DNA of 64,000 nucleotides from Anaerolineae bacterium. GTDB taxonomy: Bacteria; Chloroflexota; Anaerolineae; Aggregatilineales; JAFGMM01. The stretch spans positions 124,001 to 188,000 of the forward strand of contig JAOSJO010000024.1 in NCBI GenBank assembly GCA_027494055.1, written 5' to 3'. Below the pieces are notes generated by a model. The model was given only the letters and a program-made list of their open reading frames with translations. It had not been told where the DNA came from and ran no database searches. The stretch's first letter is position 1; each line of letters begins with the position of its first letter. A program made the translations under genes and the position numbers. Of the stretch, positions 48,132-57,270 are shown one piece after another.

Positions 48132-50349
48132 ATGGAAGCGCTGTATACCATCACCCTCATCACCAACGGCCTGACGATTGCGTTGGCATTGGTATTTTTG
48201 CTGCTGGTGCTCTGGCAGGACCCCCGCCGTCCGCTCAACCAGGTATTTGCCGTTTTCCTCGTGATGGTCGCGCTCTGGGCCGGCGGCTCGCTCATCGCGC
48301 GCAGTGCGGCCTTCGTCGGGGCCGACGTGGCCCTCATCGGCTGGGGTTTGCGCCTGCTGGAGCTTGGCTTCGCGGGCGCGGCGCTGGCGCTCTACATGTT
48401 CACCATGACGCTGACCGACATCGGCAGCCGGCCGGTGCGCGTGATCTCCGCCACGGCGATGATCGTTTTCCTGGCGTACCAACTGCTCCTCTTCCCGATG
48501 CAGCCTTTCGCGCCGGGGCAGATCAGCCAGGGGCTGCTGCGCTACGACTTCCAGCCGAGCCGCATCGCCTTCTACCTGATGTTCGAAACCGCGACCGCGT
48601 TCATGGCGTGGCGCTACCGGCGCAAGGTGGACCAACCGCTGCTGGTGGGGGGCGTCTTGCTGTTCGTCGCCGGGCAGGTCATCGACCTGCTCAGCCCGGA
48701 GCTGCGCGCGGCGGGCGTCTCGGTGCTCATCAGCGCGCCGTCGGCGATGGTCATCAGCTACGGTATTCTGCGGCAGCAGGTGATGAATCCGCTCCTGGGC
48801 CGCGCCTCGCAGCTTGAGGCGGTGCGCAAGGTGGGGCTTACCGTCACCAGCCGCCTCGACCTCGGCGAGGTGCTTTCGGGCATCGCGGGGCAGGCGGCGG
48901 ACCTGGTCAAGGCCGACGGCGCGGCCATCTTCCTGCGCCGTGACGGATTGCTGGAGCTGGCGGCGGTCCACAACCTGCCAGAGGCCTTCATCGGCGCGCG
49001 CCTGAGTTCCGGGCGCGGCGTCGCCGGGCGGGTGGCGGAGAGCCGCCGCTCGCTCCAGATCGACGACTTCAGCACGTGGAAGGGGAGCCAGACCTGCCGC
49101 TCGCGCAGGAGACATTCGGCGCGCTCATGGGCGTGCCGCTGATGTTCGGCGAGGAGGTCGTCGGCGTGCTGGAGGTGATCGTGCGGCGGCTGGGCCGGGT
49201 GTTTGACGACGAGGACCTGCGCCTGATGGAACTGCTCGCGCCGCAGGCGGCGGTGGCAATCGCCAACAGCCGGCTTTTCGAGAGCCAGCGCGCGCTCGCG
49301 GCAGAACTGACCAGCGCCAAGAACCAGCTTGAGACCGTGCTCACCAGCACGGAAAGCCCCGTCGTGGCGGTGGACCGCCGGCTGCGCGTCCTGATCGCCA
49401 ACCCGGCGGCGCGGGCGCTCTTGCCCGACCCGGAGATCGACGCGGTGGGCAAGCACCTGACCGACCTGCCGGTGATGCAGTTCCTGCCGCCAAACCCCCG
49501 CGAGGCGTTGCGCCGCCTCCGGCGCGACCGCGCGTTCATCTACGAGGTGCACCACAAGGGACCAGACGTACCTCTGCCACCTGACGACGCTGGGCCAATC
49601 CAGCCAGCAGGGTTGGGTGGCGGTGCTCAACGACGTGACGCAGCTCATCGAGCTGGGCCGCCTCAAGAGCGAGATGGTGCGCATGACCAGCCACGACCTG
49701 AAGAACCCGCTCTTCGCCGCGATGAGCCACCTCGAACTGCTCGGAAGACGAGACGTCGGACCTGCTCAACGAGGATTCGCGCGAGTATTTCGGCATCATC
49801 AACCACCAGCTTGACCGGATGCACCGCATCATCAGCGGCATCCTGGACCTGGAGCGCGCGCAGAGCGGCGCGGCGGCGCGCGAGGTGTGCGACACGGGGC
49901 AACTGCTGCGCGTGGCGGCGGGCGAGCTGGAGCGCGAGGCGATCAACAAGAACCTGGCGCTCTCGCTCGACATACCGGATGGGCTGCCAAGCGTCCTCGG
50001 CGACTCGCACCAGTTGTGCCAGATGTTCGCCAACTTGATTGAAAACGCCGTCAAGTTCACGCCGCAGGGCGGCGCGGTCAACGTGCGCGCCTGGGCCGAC
50101 GGCGACTGGTTGACGGTCGAGGTGGCGGATACCGGCATCGGTATCCCGCCAGAGGCGGTCGAGCGCATCTTCGACCGTTTCTACCGCGCGCACCAGCCCG
50201 GCGCGGAGCACATCAGCGGTTCTGGCCTGGGCCTCAGCCTGGTGAAGACCATCGTCGATACGCACGGCGGCGACATCACCGTCGAGAGCGAGCTTGGTGG
50301 GGGCGCGCGCTTCCGCGTCGCGCTGCCGGCCTGCGACGTGGAACCGTAG
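48132..50349 (+). CDS. Membrane histidine kinase with GAF and PAS-like domains, three frameshifts
   Basis: This sensor kinase of about 738 residues is probably partner to the preceding regulator. The N-terminus is a 7-helix membrane module (about residues 5-225). A GAF domain follows (VRKVGLTVTSRLDLGEVLSG to FDDEDLRLMELLAPQAAVAI), then a PAS-like segment (LETVLTSTESPVVAVDRRLR). The kinase core has the H box MTSHDLKNPLFAAMSHLEL, N box FANLIENAVKFTPQGG, G1 VADTGIGIPPEAV and G2 GSGLGLSLVKTIVD. Frame breaks lie near 49085, 49558 and 49745. All catalytic boxes are intact after joining. Confidence 0.92.
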
Positions 50350-50407
50350 AGCCGGCGCTGAGCCACGGCGCAGCGCGCATGACCGCTTCAGCCTACCGGG
50401 AGACGCG

Positions 50408-50961
50408 ATGAAGATATACACGAAGACGGGCGACGCGGGCGAGACCAGCCTGTTCGCGGGCGGGCGGGTGCGCAAGGATGACGTGCGCGTTGTCGCCTAC
50501 GGCACGGTTGACGAACTCAACGCCGCGATTGGGCTGGCGCGCGCGCTCGGCGTTGACGCCGAACTCGACGGCCGGCTCGACCGGGTGCAGCGCACGCTGT
50601 TCGTCCTCGGCAGCGACCTGGCGACGCCGCTCGACCGGACGCCTGCATGGCTCACGCGCCTCGACGAGGCGGCAGTGAGCGCGCTGGAACGTGAAATCGA
50701 CGCGCTGGAGGCAGAACTCGCGCCGCTGAAGAACTTCATCTTGCCGGGCGGCGCGCCGGGGGGGCGGCGCTGCACGTCGCGCGGACGGTATGCCGCCGGG
50801 CCGAGCGCGCGGCGGTGTCGCTGGCGGCTGCGGCGCTGGTCAACCCGGCGGCGCAGCGCTACCTCAACCGGTTGTCGGACTGGCTGTTCGTGACGGCGCG
50901 CGCGGTCAACGCGCGGGCGGGGCGCCCGGAGGCGGTGTGGCAGTCGGCGCGGGAGGGTTAG
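50408..50961 (+). CDS. mmaB: Cob(I)alamin adenosyltransferase, PduO type, one frameshift
   Basis: This enzyme transfers the adenosyl group of ATP to cob(I)alamin to make coenzyme B12. It has about 184 residues forming a helical bundle. The family start [19 protein letters not shown] (ATP-binding loop), [18 protein letters not shown] and FILPGGAP are in the first frame. [15 protein letters not shown] and [17 protein letters not shown] follow after one missing G in the G7 run 50758-50764. It suggests B12-dependent enzymes in the host. The methyltransferase at 749-1592 also belongs to corrinoid chemistry but lies far away. Confidence 0.93.
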
Positions 50962-51013
50962 CCTGTCCGGCCTTCCGCTCGACATGCATGATCCTGCGAA
51001 AGCGCGCAGCGAT

Positions 51014-51939
51014 TCACAGAAACAATATCGCCGTCCCGACGAAGGCCAAGAAGGTTCCGAGGACCGCCGGCCGGGTGATACGCTCGGCGAAAAGAAAATG
51101 GCTCACCGGAAGCAAAATCACCGGCGGCAGGCTCATCAGCGTCGATGCAATGCCCAGAGGCGCGCGCTGTACGGCAATCAGCGACAGCCACACGCCGATG
51201 AACGGCCCCGCAAACGCGCCGCCAAGAATGATCCAAATTGCCCGCGGATTGGCCCTCAAAGCGGTCACGCTGCTGCGCGCCTTGCCCGTGATCGACGCCA
51301 ATACCCAGATGGCAAGCGCCGCCGTTGTGAGGCGGATCAGGTTGCCGGATAGCGCGGAGAAGTCTCCGACCAGGCCTTGCCGCGAAGTAACCAGGCCGCC
51401 GGCCTGTCCCAACGCCGCGCCGAGTCCGCAGAGGATGCCCACCGCGTAGCGCCGGGGCGTCATCATTGCGTCGGGGTCTTGAGGCCGTCATCCCGCCGCG
51501 ACACGACCAGCGCAACCCCGCCGATCACAAGCGCCATGCCGGCAAGCTCGCGCGGCGCGAGGGTCTCGTCAAACAAAACCCACGCCATCGCCGCGCTAAA
51601 CACCGGCGCAAGCGCCATGAGCAACATCGACAGGCGCGCTCCGATCATGACGAACGCCTGAAACAGAAAGCTGTCACCGATCACGTAGCCGATGATGCCC
51701 GACAGCGCCAGCCATCCCCACCGGAAAGGCTCGGCGTCCAGGGGGAGCAACTCACCCTGCGTGAGCTGGTGCGTCAGCATGACGAACACCACCGCCAGGA
51801 GCAACCGCACCCGGTTGACGACAGCCGAGCCGACCAGACGCCCTGAGAGCGTGAAAAAGACGGATGTGAAACTCCACGCGATTGAAGTCCCCAGGCCGGC
51901 GAGGTAGCCGAGATAGATGGCCGTAGAGGGTTCAGGCAT
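51014..51939 (-). CDS. EamA/DMT family transporter, split by a probable frameshift
   Basis: Two frames of 158 and 150 residues each carry one EamA repeat of five helices (first: SIAWSFTSVFFTLSGRLVGS, DSFLFQAFVMIGARLSMLLM; second: GLGAALGQAGGLVTSRQGL, PLGIASTLMSLPPVILLPV). Together they give 308 residues, the standard length of a DMT metabolite transporter. As read, the first ends at 51463 and overlaps the second start by ATGA, which could be genuine coupling. However, one extra base in the G4 run 51473-51476 would fuse them exactly (through LKTPDAMMTPRR). Given the other indels here I prefer one gene. Substrate unknown. Confidence 0.82.
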
Positions 51940-52186
51940 CGATGCAATCCTTCAGGTGAGGCGGCAGGTCCCCAGGACCGGGTGATTATACCGCGTGGCT
52001 CAACCAGAGAACCGCCTGGGACGATCCGCCGCGTCGCCCCTGCTGCTGCGTTATTCGCGGTTCAACGCCTCCTGCGGACTCATCCAAACGTCCAAAATAT
52101 GATGTAAATTGTCATAAATTCGGGTTATACTTGGCAGCTTCGGCCATGTGCCGCAAGCCGATGTATCACGTTGTATGGAGGAGACG

Positions 52187-52686
52187 ATGCCAGAGAGACA
52201 GCCGGTTGGAGACGCCGTGCCCGCGCCGAGCCGCCCCTACGTGCCGGAGTACGGCATCCCGGAGAGCGTCGAGGGGACGCTCCCGTGGGAACACGTCGTT
52301 GCGCAGATGGAACAATCGCGCAACTACTGGATCGTGACGACGAAACCGGACGGCCAGCCGCACGCTGTGCCGGTCTGGGGCGTGTGGGTGGATGGCACGC
52401 TGATCTTTGGCGGGGGCCGCAAACGCGCTGGTCGCGCAACCTCGCCATGAACCCGAAGGTGGCGGTCCACCTTGAGAGCGGCGACGACGTGGTCATCTTC
52501 GAAGGGACGGTCGCGCGGATCAACGACCCCGACCACCCGATGGTCGCCCACGTGGACGACGCCTACGAGGCCAAGTACGACATGCGCCACGGCACGCCGT
52601 TCTGGGTGCTGCAACCCCGCGTCGCGTTCGCGTGGCGCTCCTTCCCCAACGATGCGACGCGCTGGGTGTTCAGCGCGCGGTCATAG
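52187..52686 (+). CDS. Pyridoxamine 5'-phosphate oxidase-fold protein, one frameshift
   Basis: This cytosolic split-barrel flavoprotein-like protein has about 166 residues. Visible are LPWEHVVAQMEQSRNYWIVT, GQPHAVPVWGVWVDGTLIFG, then in another frame RWSRNLAMNPKVAVHLES, VVIFEGTVARINDPDHPMV and a C-terminal WVLQPRVAFAWRSFPNDATR. The break lies at the G5 run 52412-52416. The start at ATG 52187 follows GGAGGAG. The RNLAMNP motif is typical of PPOX proteins that bind FMN or F420; substrate unknown. It ends in a strong terminator. Confidence 0.87.
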
Positions 52687-52699
52687 CCGAAGCTCCACA

Positions 52700-52732
52700 C
52701 CGGGCGGCCCTGAAGGTCGCCCGGCTTTTTTT
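52700..52732 (+). terminator. Rho-independent terminator after the PPOX-fold gene
   Basis: CCGGGCG (52700-52706) pairs with CGCCCGG (52718-52724), followed by seven T residues (52726-52732). This is the most classical terminator in the window. Confidence 0.85.
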
Positions 52733-52836
52733 GTCTGTGCGCCGCGCCTGACCCCTCAGATTTGGGGTACAAGGCCCGGCGCGTCTCCTGTAGACTATGA
52801 TTGACAGTGTGGGACAGCGGAACAAGGAGCGCGACC

Positions 52837-53238
52837 ATGCCCTGGATGGGCGGTGTGCTTGCGGCGACGCTCGAAGAAGAGCGCATGCGGGAAGAAGAGG
52901 AAGTGATGACTCGATACGCGGCAGAAGAGCTTGAGCAGGAATGGGAATTCAAGATCGTCCGCAGCGCCTACCATGCCTTCGGCAATCCAGAAACGCTCCG
53001 CGCGGTGGTGGAACAGGAAGCGCGCGCCGGGTGGGTATTGGTGGAGAAATTTGACGACGCGCGGCTGCGGTTCAGGCGGCCCCGGAGCGCGCGCGAGCGC
53101 GATCACCGGCTGCCGCAAGAGGTCGATCCGTACCGCACGTCCTATGGTATGTCGCAGTCGGCGATGGTGGGTCTGATGTTAGGGATTGTTCTGGCGCTGG
53201 TACTCCTGGGCATTGTCGTCGTGGTTGTAGCGGTATAG
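52837..53238 (+). CDS. Conserved hypothetical protein with C-terminal membrane helix
   Basis: The protein has 133 residues. An acidic helical start (ATLEEERMREEEEVMTRYA) leads to a small domain (WEFKIVRSAYHAFGNPETLR, EQEARAGWVLVEKFDDARLR) and VDPYRTSYG. One C-terminal transmembrane helix (about residues 110-133, LGIVLALVLLGIVVVVVAV) ends the protein. The domain resembles DUF4177-like 'WEYKVV' proteins and I recall similar sequences in Chloroflexota. Function unknown. ATG 52837 was chosen because AAGGAG lies eight bases upstream. Confidence 0.7.
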   Translation: MPWMGGVLAATLEEERMREEEEVMTRYAAEELEQEWEFKIVRSAYHAFGNPETLRAVVEQEARAGWVLVEKFDDARLRFRRPRSARERDHRLPQEVDPYRTSYGMSQSAMVGLMLGIVLALVLLGIVVVVVAV

Positions 53239-53275
53239 TGGGCGGGGTTGGCGCTGTATACTTCCCCCTTTTGAC

Positions 53276-53303
53276 CTCCCCGCAGGCGTGCGCTTGCGGG
53301 GAG
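53276..53303. terminator. Bidirectional terminator between two convergent genes
   Basis: CTCCCCGCAGGC (53276-53287) pairs with GCTTGCGGGGAG (53292-53303) with one wobble, followed by TTTCTCTTTC on the plus strand. Confidence 0.7.
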
Positions 53304-53325
53304 TTTCTCTTTCGGGCGCTTCGCG

Positions 53326-53894
53326 TCACGCGCCGAGCCAGCGGACGAACCCCACCAGAAGCCAACGACCGACCACACCGTGAGCGCCGGCAGGTAGACG
53401 CCCCACGCCAGGCCCAGGCCGACGATCCACCCCGCAAGTGCGCCGGGGCCGCGCGCCCGGCTCAGCCACGCGCCGAGCGCCAGCGCCGCCAGCCCAAGCC
53501 ACGAGTACAGCAGCAGCGCGCCGCCAAAGAAGGCCGCCGCCGTGACATCGAGCGGCAGCCCCTGTCCGGAGCGCGCAAGCAGCGCGCCGGCAACCGCCCC
53601 CAGGAGGCCGCAGCCGACCAGGACCATCGCGGCCGGCGGCGCGCCCAGCGCCCAGAGCACCACCAGCCCGCCGGCGCAGCAGACCGCGCCGAAGGCAAAC
53701 GCCGGCGTCGCGGTGCGCGCATCAGGCTGGCGCGCGGCGAAGCGCGCCGTCGGGTAGACGACCGCCACGCCGATCACGGCGGCCCACAGCATGGCGTGGT
53801 CGAGCCGCCCGCGCTCCAGCCACAGGAGGGCCGCAGCGCCAGCCAGCGCCGTCACTGCGCGCAGCGCCCGCGCCAGACGCGCGTTGATTTCTGA
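53326..53894 (-). CDS. Multi-pass membrane protein of unknown function, probable frameshift near its end
   Basis: About 185 residues form roughly six hydrophobic helices (AVTALAGAAALLWL, MLWAAVIGVAVVYP, AFGAVCCAGGLVVLWALGA, MVLVGCGLLGAVAGALLA, AAAFFGGALLLYSWLGLAAL and GWIVGLGLAWGVYLPAL). The uninterrupted frame runs on through the terminator and into the neighbouring gene, which is unlikely. A shift near 53360-53390 gives a natural hydrophobic ending LLVGFVRWLGA with a stop at 53326. The start is uncertain. A TATAAT on the minus strand near 53925 places it after about 53912, so I give 53894 as a limit; GTG 53855 is the first conventional codon. Family not recognised. Confidence 0.5.
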
Positions 53895-54007
53895 CAGCTT
53901 GCCGCCGCTCGTGTTATTATTATAGGCCACGCTTGCGCCTGTACTTCTAGCGTCCCGCGCAGAAAGCCCCGCGGGTATATTTATCACATTCAGGAGGAAT
54001 AGGACAG

Positions 54008-55075
54008 ATGCGCACCGATTCGTTTCGTGGCCGAGATTTCATCACCCTGCTCGATTGGACCAAAGAGGAAGTCGAGGCGATTCTCGACGTGGCGACCGAC
54101 CTCAAGCGCCGCCGCGCGCAGGGCGAGGATCACCGCCACCTGCTCGCAGCGCAGACGCTGTTCATGATCTTCTACAACGACAGCATCCGCACGCGCAACA
54201 GCTTCGAGGCCGGCATGACTCAGCTCGGCGGGCACGCCCACTTCCTCGATCCGGGCGGGCGCATGTACACTCCCGCGCTCCCCGGCGACGAGGTCGCGTA
54301 CACCACCGAGCGCGTCAGCGACGTGGCGCGCGTCCTGGCGCGCATGGGCGAAGCCATCGCCATCCGCTGCTATGGCGACCCGGTGAAGTGGGTCTATGGC
54401 CGCGCCAACGAGCTGATCCGCAACTTTGCGTACTGGGCCGACATTCCGGTGCTCAACATGGAAGACGACAAGTACCACCCGTTCCAGGCGCTCGCCGACC
54501 TCCTCACAGTCAGGGAGAAATTCGGCGGGTTCAAGGGCGTTAAGTTCGTCATGAGCTGGGCCTATTCCGCCAGCGTGCACAAGCCGCGCGCGGTGCCGCA
54601 GAGCGCGATCATTGGCGCGAGCATGATGGGCTGCGACACGGTGCTCTGCCACCCGCCCGAAATGGACCTCGACCCCGAAGTGATACAGGCGTGCGAGCAG
54701 TACGCCGCGATGAACGGGTCGTCCTTCGAAATCACCGAGGACTTCAACACCGCGTTCGAGGGCGCGCACGTGGTCTATCCCAAGGCGTGGGCGCCGAAGG
54801 TCTTCTTCAAGCCGCCGGTGGGCGAGGACAGCGAAGCCAAGGCGCAGGAGATCAACCAAAAGTACACGAACTGGATCATGACGCGCGAGCTGATGGAGAC
54901 CGCCGACCAGCGCGCGATCTACATGCACTGCCTGCCCGCCGACCGCTCGCAGGAGGTCACCGACGAGGTGATCGACAAGACGGAAGACGACGGCGGCTGG
55001 CGCTCCGTGGTCTTCGACGAGGCGGAGAACCGCCTGCACGTGCAGAAGGCCGTGATGAGCCTGGTGATGCGGTAA
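54008..55075 (+). CDS. ygeW: YgeW-like transcarbamylase
   Basis: This 355-residue aspartate/ornithine carbamoyltransferase family protein shows the carbamoyl-phosphate motif NDSIRTRNSFE, AIAIRCYGD, YHPFQALADLL, then MSWAYSASVHKPRAVPQSAI, VVYPKAWAP and MHCLPADRS. The last three match the E. coli YgeW pattern (KP..VPQ, YPKSWAP, HCLPAD) better than ornithine or acetylornithine enzymes. YgeW-type proteins have been linked to oxamate or ureido-compound carbamoyl transfer in anaerobic purine or allantoin breakdown. The substrate here is inference. AGGAGG precedes the start by about ten bases. A second transcarbamylase and carbamate kinase follow. Confidence 0.85.
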   Translation: MRTDSFRGRDFITLLDWTKEEVEAILDVATDLKRRRAQGEDHRHLLAAQTLFMIFYNDSIRTRNSFEAGMTQLGGHAHFLDPGGRMYTPALPGDEVAYTTERVSDVARVLARMGEAIAIRCYGDPVKWVYGRANELIRNFAYWADIPVLNMEDDKYHPFQALADLLTVREKFGGFKGVKFVMSWAYSASVHKPRAVPQSAIIGASMMGCDTVLCHPPEMDLDPEVIQACEQYAAMNGSSFEITEDFNTAFEGAHVVYPKAWAPKVFFKPPVGEDSEAKAQEINQKYTNWIMTRELMETADQRAIYMHCLPADRSQEVTDEVIDKTEDDGGWRSVVFDEAENRLHVQKAVMSLVMR

Positions 55076-55160
55076 GCGAAACCTCCGAATTCGCCTGCAG
55101 GGGGCGCGGCCCGGAGCGTGTCGGGTTGCGCCCCTGCCTGAAAATGGGGAAAACAAGACA

Positions 55161-56166
55161 ATGGACCTCAAAGGACGTGACACGATCGTCACACAGGAAT
55201 GGGGCAAGGAAGAACTCGACGCCGTGCTGCGCCTCGCGAAGGAGATGAAGGCGGACCGCTTCAGCGACCGGTGGACGAGCCTGCTGGCGCACAAGACGTT
55301 CATCATGTTCTTCTACAACCCCTCGGTGCGCACGCGCCTCTCCTTCGAGGGCGCGATGACCGAACTCGGCGGGCACGCCCAGTTCATGACGCCCTCCGCC
55401 GGGCGCTTCAAGACCGACAAGCAGGCCGGCGAGACGATTGAGGATGCCGCCAGGGTGATGGCGCGCTACGCCGCCGGCATCGGCATCCGCATCCTTGAGG
55501 ACAAGGTGCCGTACTACGGCGCGGGCAACGAGCTGCTCCGCGAGTACGCCCACTGGGCTGACGTGCCGATCATCAACATGGCCGACGACAAGTTCCACCC
55601 CTGCCAGGGCCTCGCCGACATCATGGGCTGGCAGGAATGGCTGGGCGACCTGAAGGGGAAGAACTTCCTGCTCACCTGGGCGAGCGGCGCGCTGGCGCGA
55701 AGCTGGTGCTCGGTGCAGGAGGCGCTGCTCGTCGCCAGCCGCTTCCGGGATGAACGTCACGCTCGCGCGCCCGGAGGGCTACGACCTCGACCCGCAGGTG
55801 ATCGAGTGGACCCGGCAGAACTGCGCGGAGAACGGCGCGACCTTCCGTACCACAAACGACCCCGACGAGGGCTATGCCGGGGCGCACGTGGTGTATTCGC
55901 GCAACTGGGTGACGCCGGAGGCGTATCACGACGGCGTCTTTGACAAGGCCGCCGAGATTGAGAAGGCGAAGGCTATCCCCGGCTGGATCACGAACGCCGA
56001 GCGCATGGCGATGACGGACAACGCCATCTTCACCCACCCGATGCCGGTGGACCGTGGCGCTGAGGTGGCCGACGCGATTGCCAGCGGGCCGCGTTCGGCG
56101 ATCTACGACATCGCCGAGAACCGCCTGCACGTGCAGAAGGCCATCATGGCGCTGACGATGGCGTGA
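55161..56166 (+). CDS. Second transcarbamylase of the YgeW/OTC family with altered HCLP motif, one frameshift
   Basis: This protein has about 334 residues and is clearly related to the preceding gene. Motifs are NPSVRTRLSFEGAMTELGGH for carbamoyl phosphate, KFHPCQGLADIMGW, GMNVTLARPEGYDLDP after the frame break, and VVYSRNWVTPEAY. The normally invariant H-C-L-P reads H-P-M-P (THPMPVDRGAEV), so the residues that contact the second substrate differ from both OTC and the neighbour. One extra C at about 55744-55746 breaks the frame. Its stop overlaps a GTG in the carbamate kinase frame. A duplicated, diverged pair in one operon suggests two substrates or a heteromeric enzyme. Confidence 0.85.
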
Positions 56167-56198
56167 GCCACCGTGAGCAGTTGACGATGAGGCTATCT

Positions 56199-57152
56199 AT
56201 GACCCAACGAGAGAGCAAGACTGCGGTGGTCGCCATTGGCGGCAACTCGCTGATTCTGGACAAGAACAAGCCCGACATGCGCAACCAGTGGGACGCCGTC
56301 CGCGAGACCACCAAGCACCTTGCCTACATGGTCGAGCAGGGCTGGAACCTGGTCATCACGCACGGCAACGGCCCGCAGGTGGGCTTCATCTTGCGGCGCT
56401 CGGAGCTGGCCGCGCCGGAGGTGCATACTGTCCCGCTGGACATCATCGGCGCGGACACGCAGGGCAGCATCGGCTACATGCTCCAGCAGGCGTTGACCAA
56501 CGAACTGCGCAGGCGGGGCGTCAACCGGCCCGTGGTGAGCGTGGTCACGCAGACGCTGGTGAGCCGGGAGGATCCGGCCTTCCAGAACCCGACCAAGCCC
56601 ATCGGCGGCTTCATGGAAGAGGAAGAGGCGCGCGGGTTTGAGGCCGAGGGCTGGAACGTCGTCGAAGACGCCGGGCGCGGCTGGCGGCGGGTGGTTGCCA
56701 GCCCGATCCCGCAGCAGATCGTTGAGCTTGACGCGATCCGCCAACTGATCGCCAGCGGCTTCATCGTGGTCGCCGTCGGCGGCGGAGGCATCCCGGTGGT
56801 GCGCAACGAGGAGGGCGAGTTGCGTGGCGTATACGCGGTCATCGACAAAGACCGCGCCAGCGGCCTGCTCGCCAGCGGCATTCACGCCGACCTCTTCCTG
56901 ATCTCCACCGCCGTGCGGCAGGTTGCGATCCACTTCAACAAGCCCGATCAGAAGTGGCTTGACCGGATGGCGCTCGCCGAGGCGAAGCGGTACCTGGCAG
57001 ATGGGCACTTCGCGCCGGGCAGCATGGCGCCGAAGATCGAGGCGGTCATCAGTTTCCTTGAGCAAGGCGGGCCGCACGCGCTCATCACCGACCCGAACAA
57101 CATCGAAGAGGCGCTCGTCGGGAGAGGCGGTACGTGGGTATCGCCAACGTGA
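56199..57152 (+). CDS. arcC: Carbamate kinase
   Basis: This kinase makes ATP from carbamoyl phosphate and ADP. It has 317 residues from ATG 56199, which has GAGG six bases upstream; GTG 56163 and ATG 56187 are upstream alternatives. The amino-acid kinase fold shows TAVVAIGGNSLI, WNLVITHGNGPQVGFIL, VVAVGGGGIPVV, YAVIDKDRASGLLA and a C-terminal HALITDPNNIEEAL. Position after two transcarbamylases implies a catabolic route: a carbamoylated compound plus phosphate gives carbamoyl phosphate, from which this enzyme recovers ATP. A terminator follows. Confidence 0.95.
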   Translation: MTQRESKTAVVAIGGNSLILDKNKPDMRNQWDAVRETTKHLAYMVEQGWNLVITHGNGPQVGFILRRSELAAPEVHTVPLDIIGADTQGSIGYMLQQALTNELRRRGVNRPVVSVVTQTLVSREDPAFQNPTKPIGGFMEEEEARGFEAEGWNVVEDAGRGWRRVVASPIPQQIVELDAIRQLIASGFIVVAVGGGGIPVVRNEEGELRGVYAVIDKDRASGLLASGIHADLFLISTAVRQVAIHFNKPDQKWLDRMALAEAKRYLADGHFAPGSMAPKIEAVISFLEQGGPHALITDPNNIEEALVGRGGTWVSPT

Positions 57153-57220
57153 GCGACGCGGGGCCGGGCGCGCACGCCCGCGCCTCCGCGTGACGCGCGC
57201 AACCCTCAGCTTGCATGGAC

Positions 57221-57246
57221 AGGGGCGATCTACCAGGATCGCCCCT
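57221..57246. terminator. Terminator between arcC and the ADP-ribosylglycohydrolase-like gene
   Basis: AGGGGCGATC (57221-57230) and its exact reverse complement (57237-57246) enclose a six-base loop; it can serve both convergent genes. Confidence 0.75.
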
Positions 57247-57270
57247 CTGGTTTCTTGACAGCGCTCAGGC

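Noticed and set aside
56193..57270. Continuation of the ADP-ribosylglycohydrolase frame through arcC (808 codons in total)
   Set aside because: The extra C-terminal part is antisense to carbamate kinase and crosses a clear terminator; a frameshift near 57290 is a simpler explanation.
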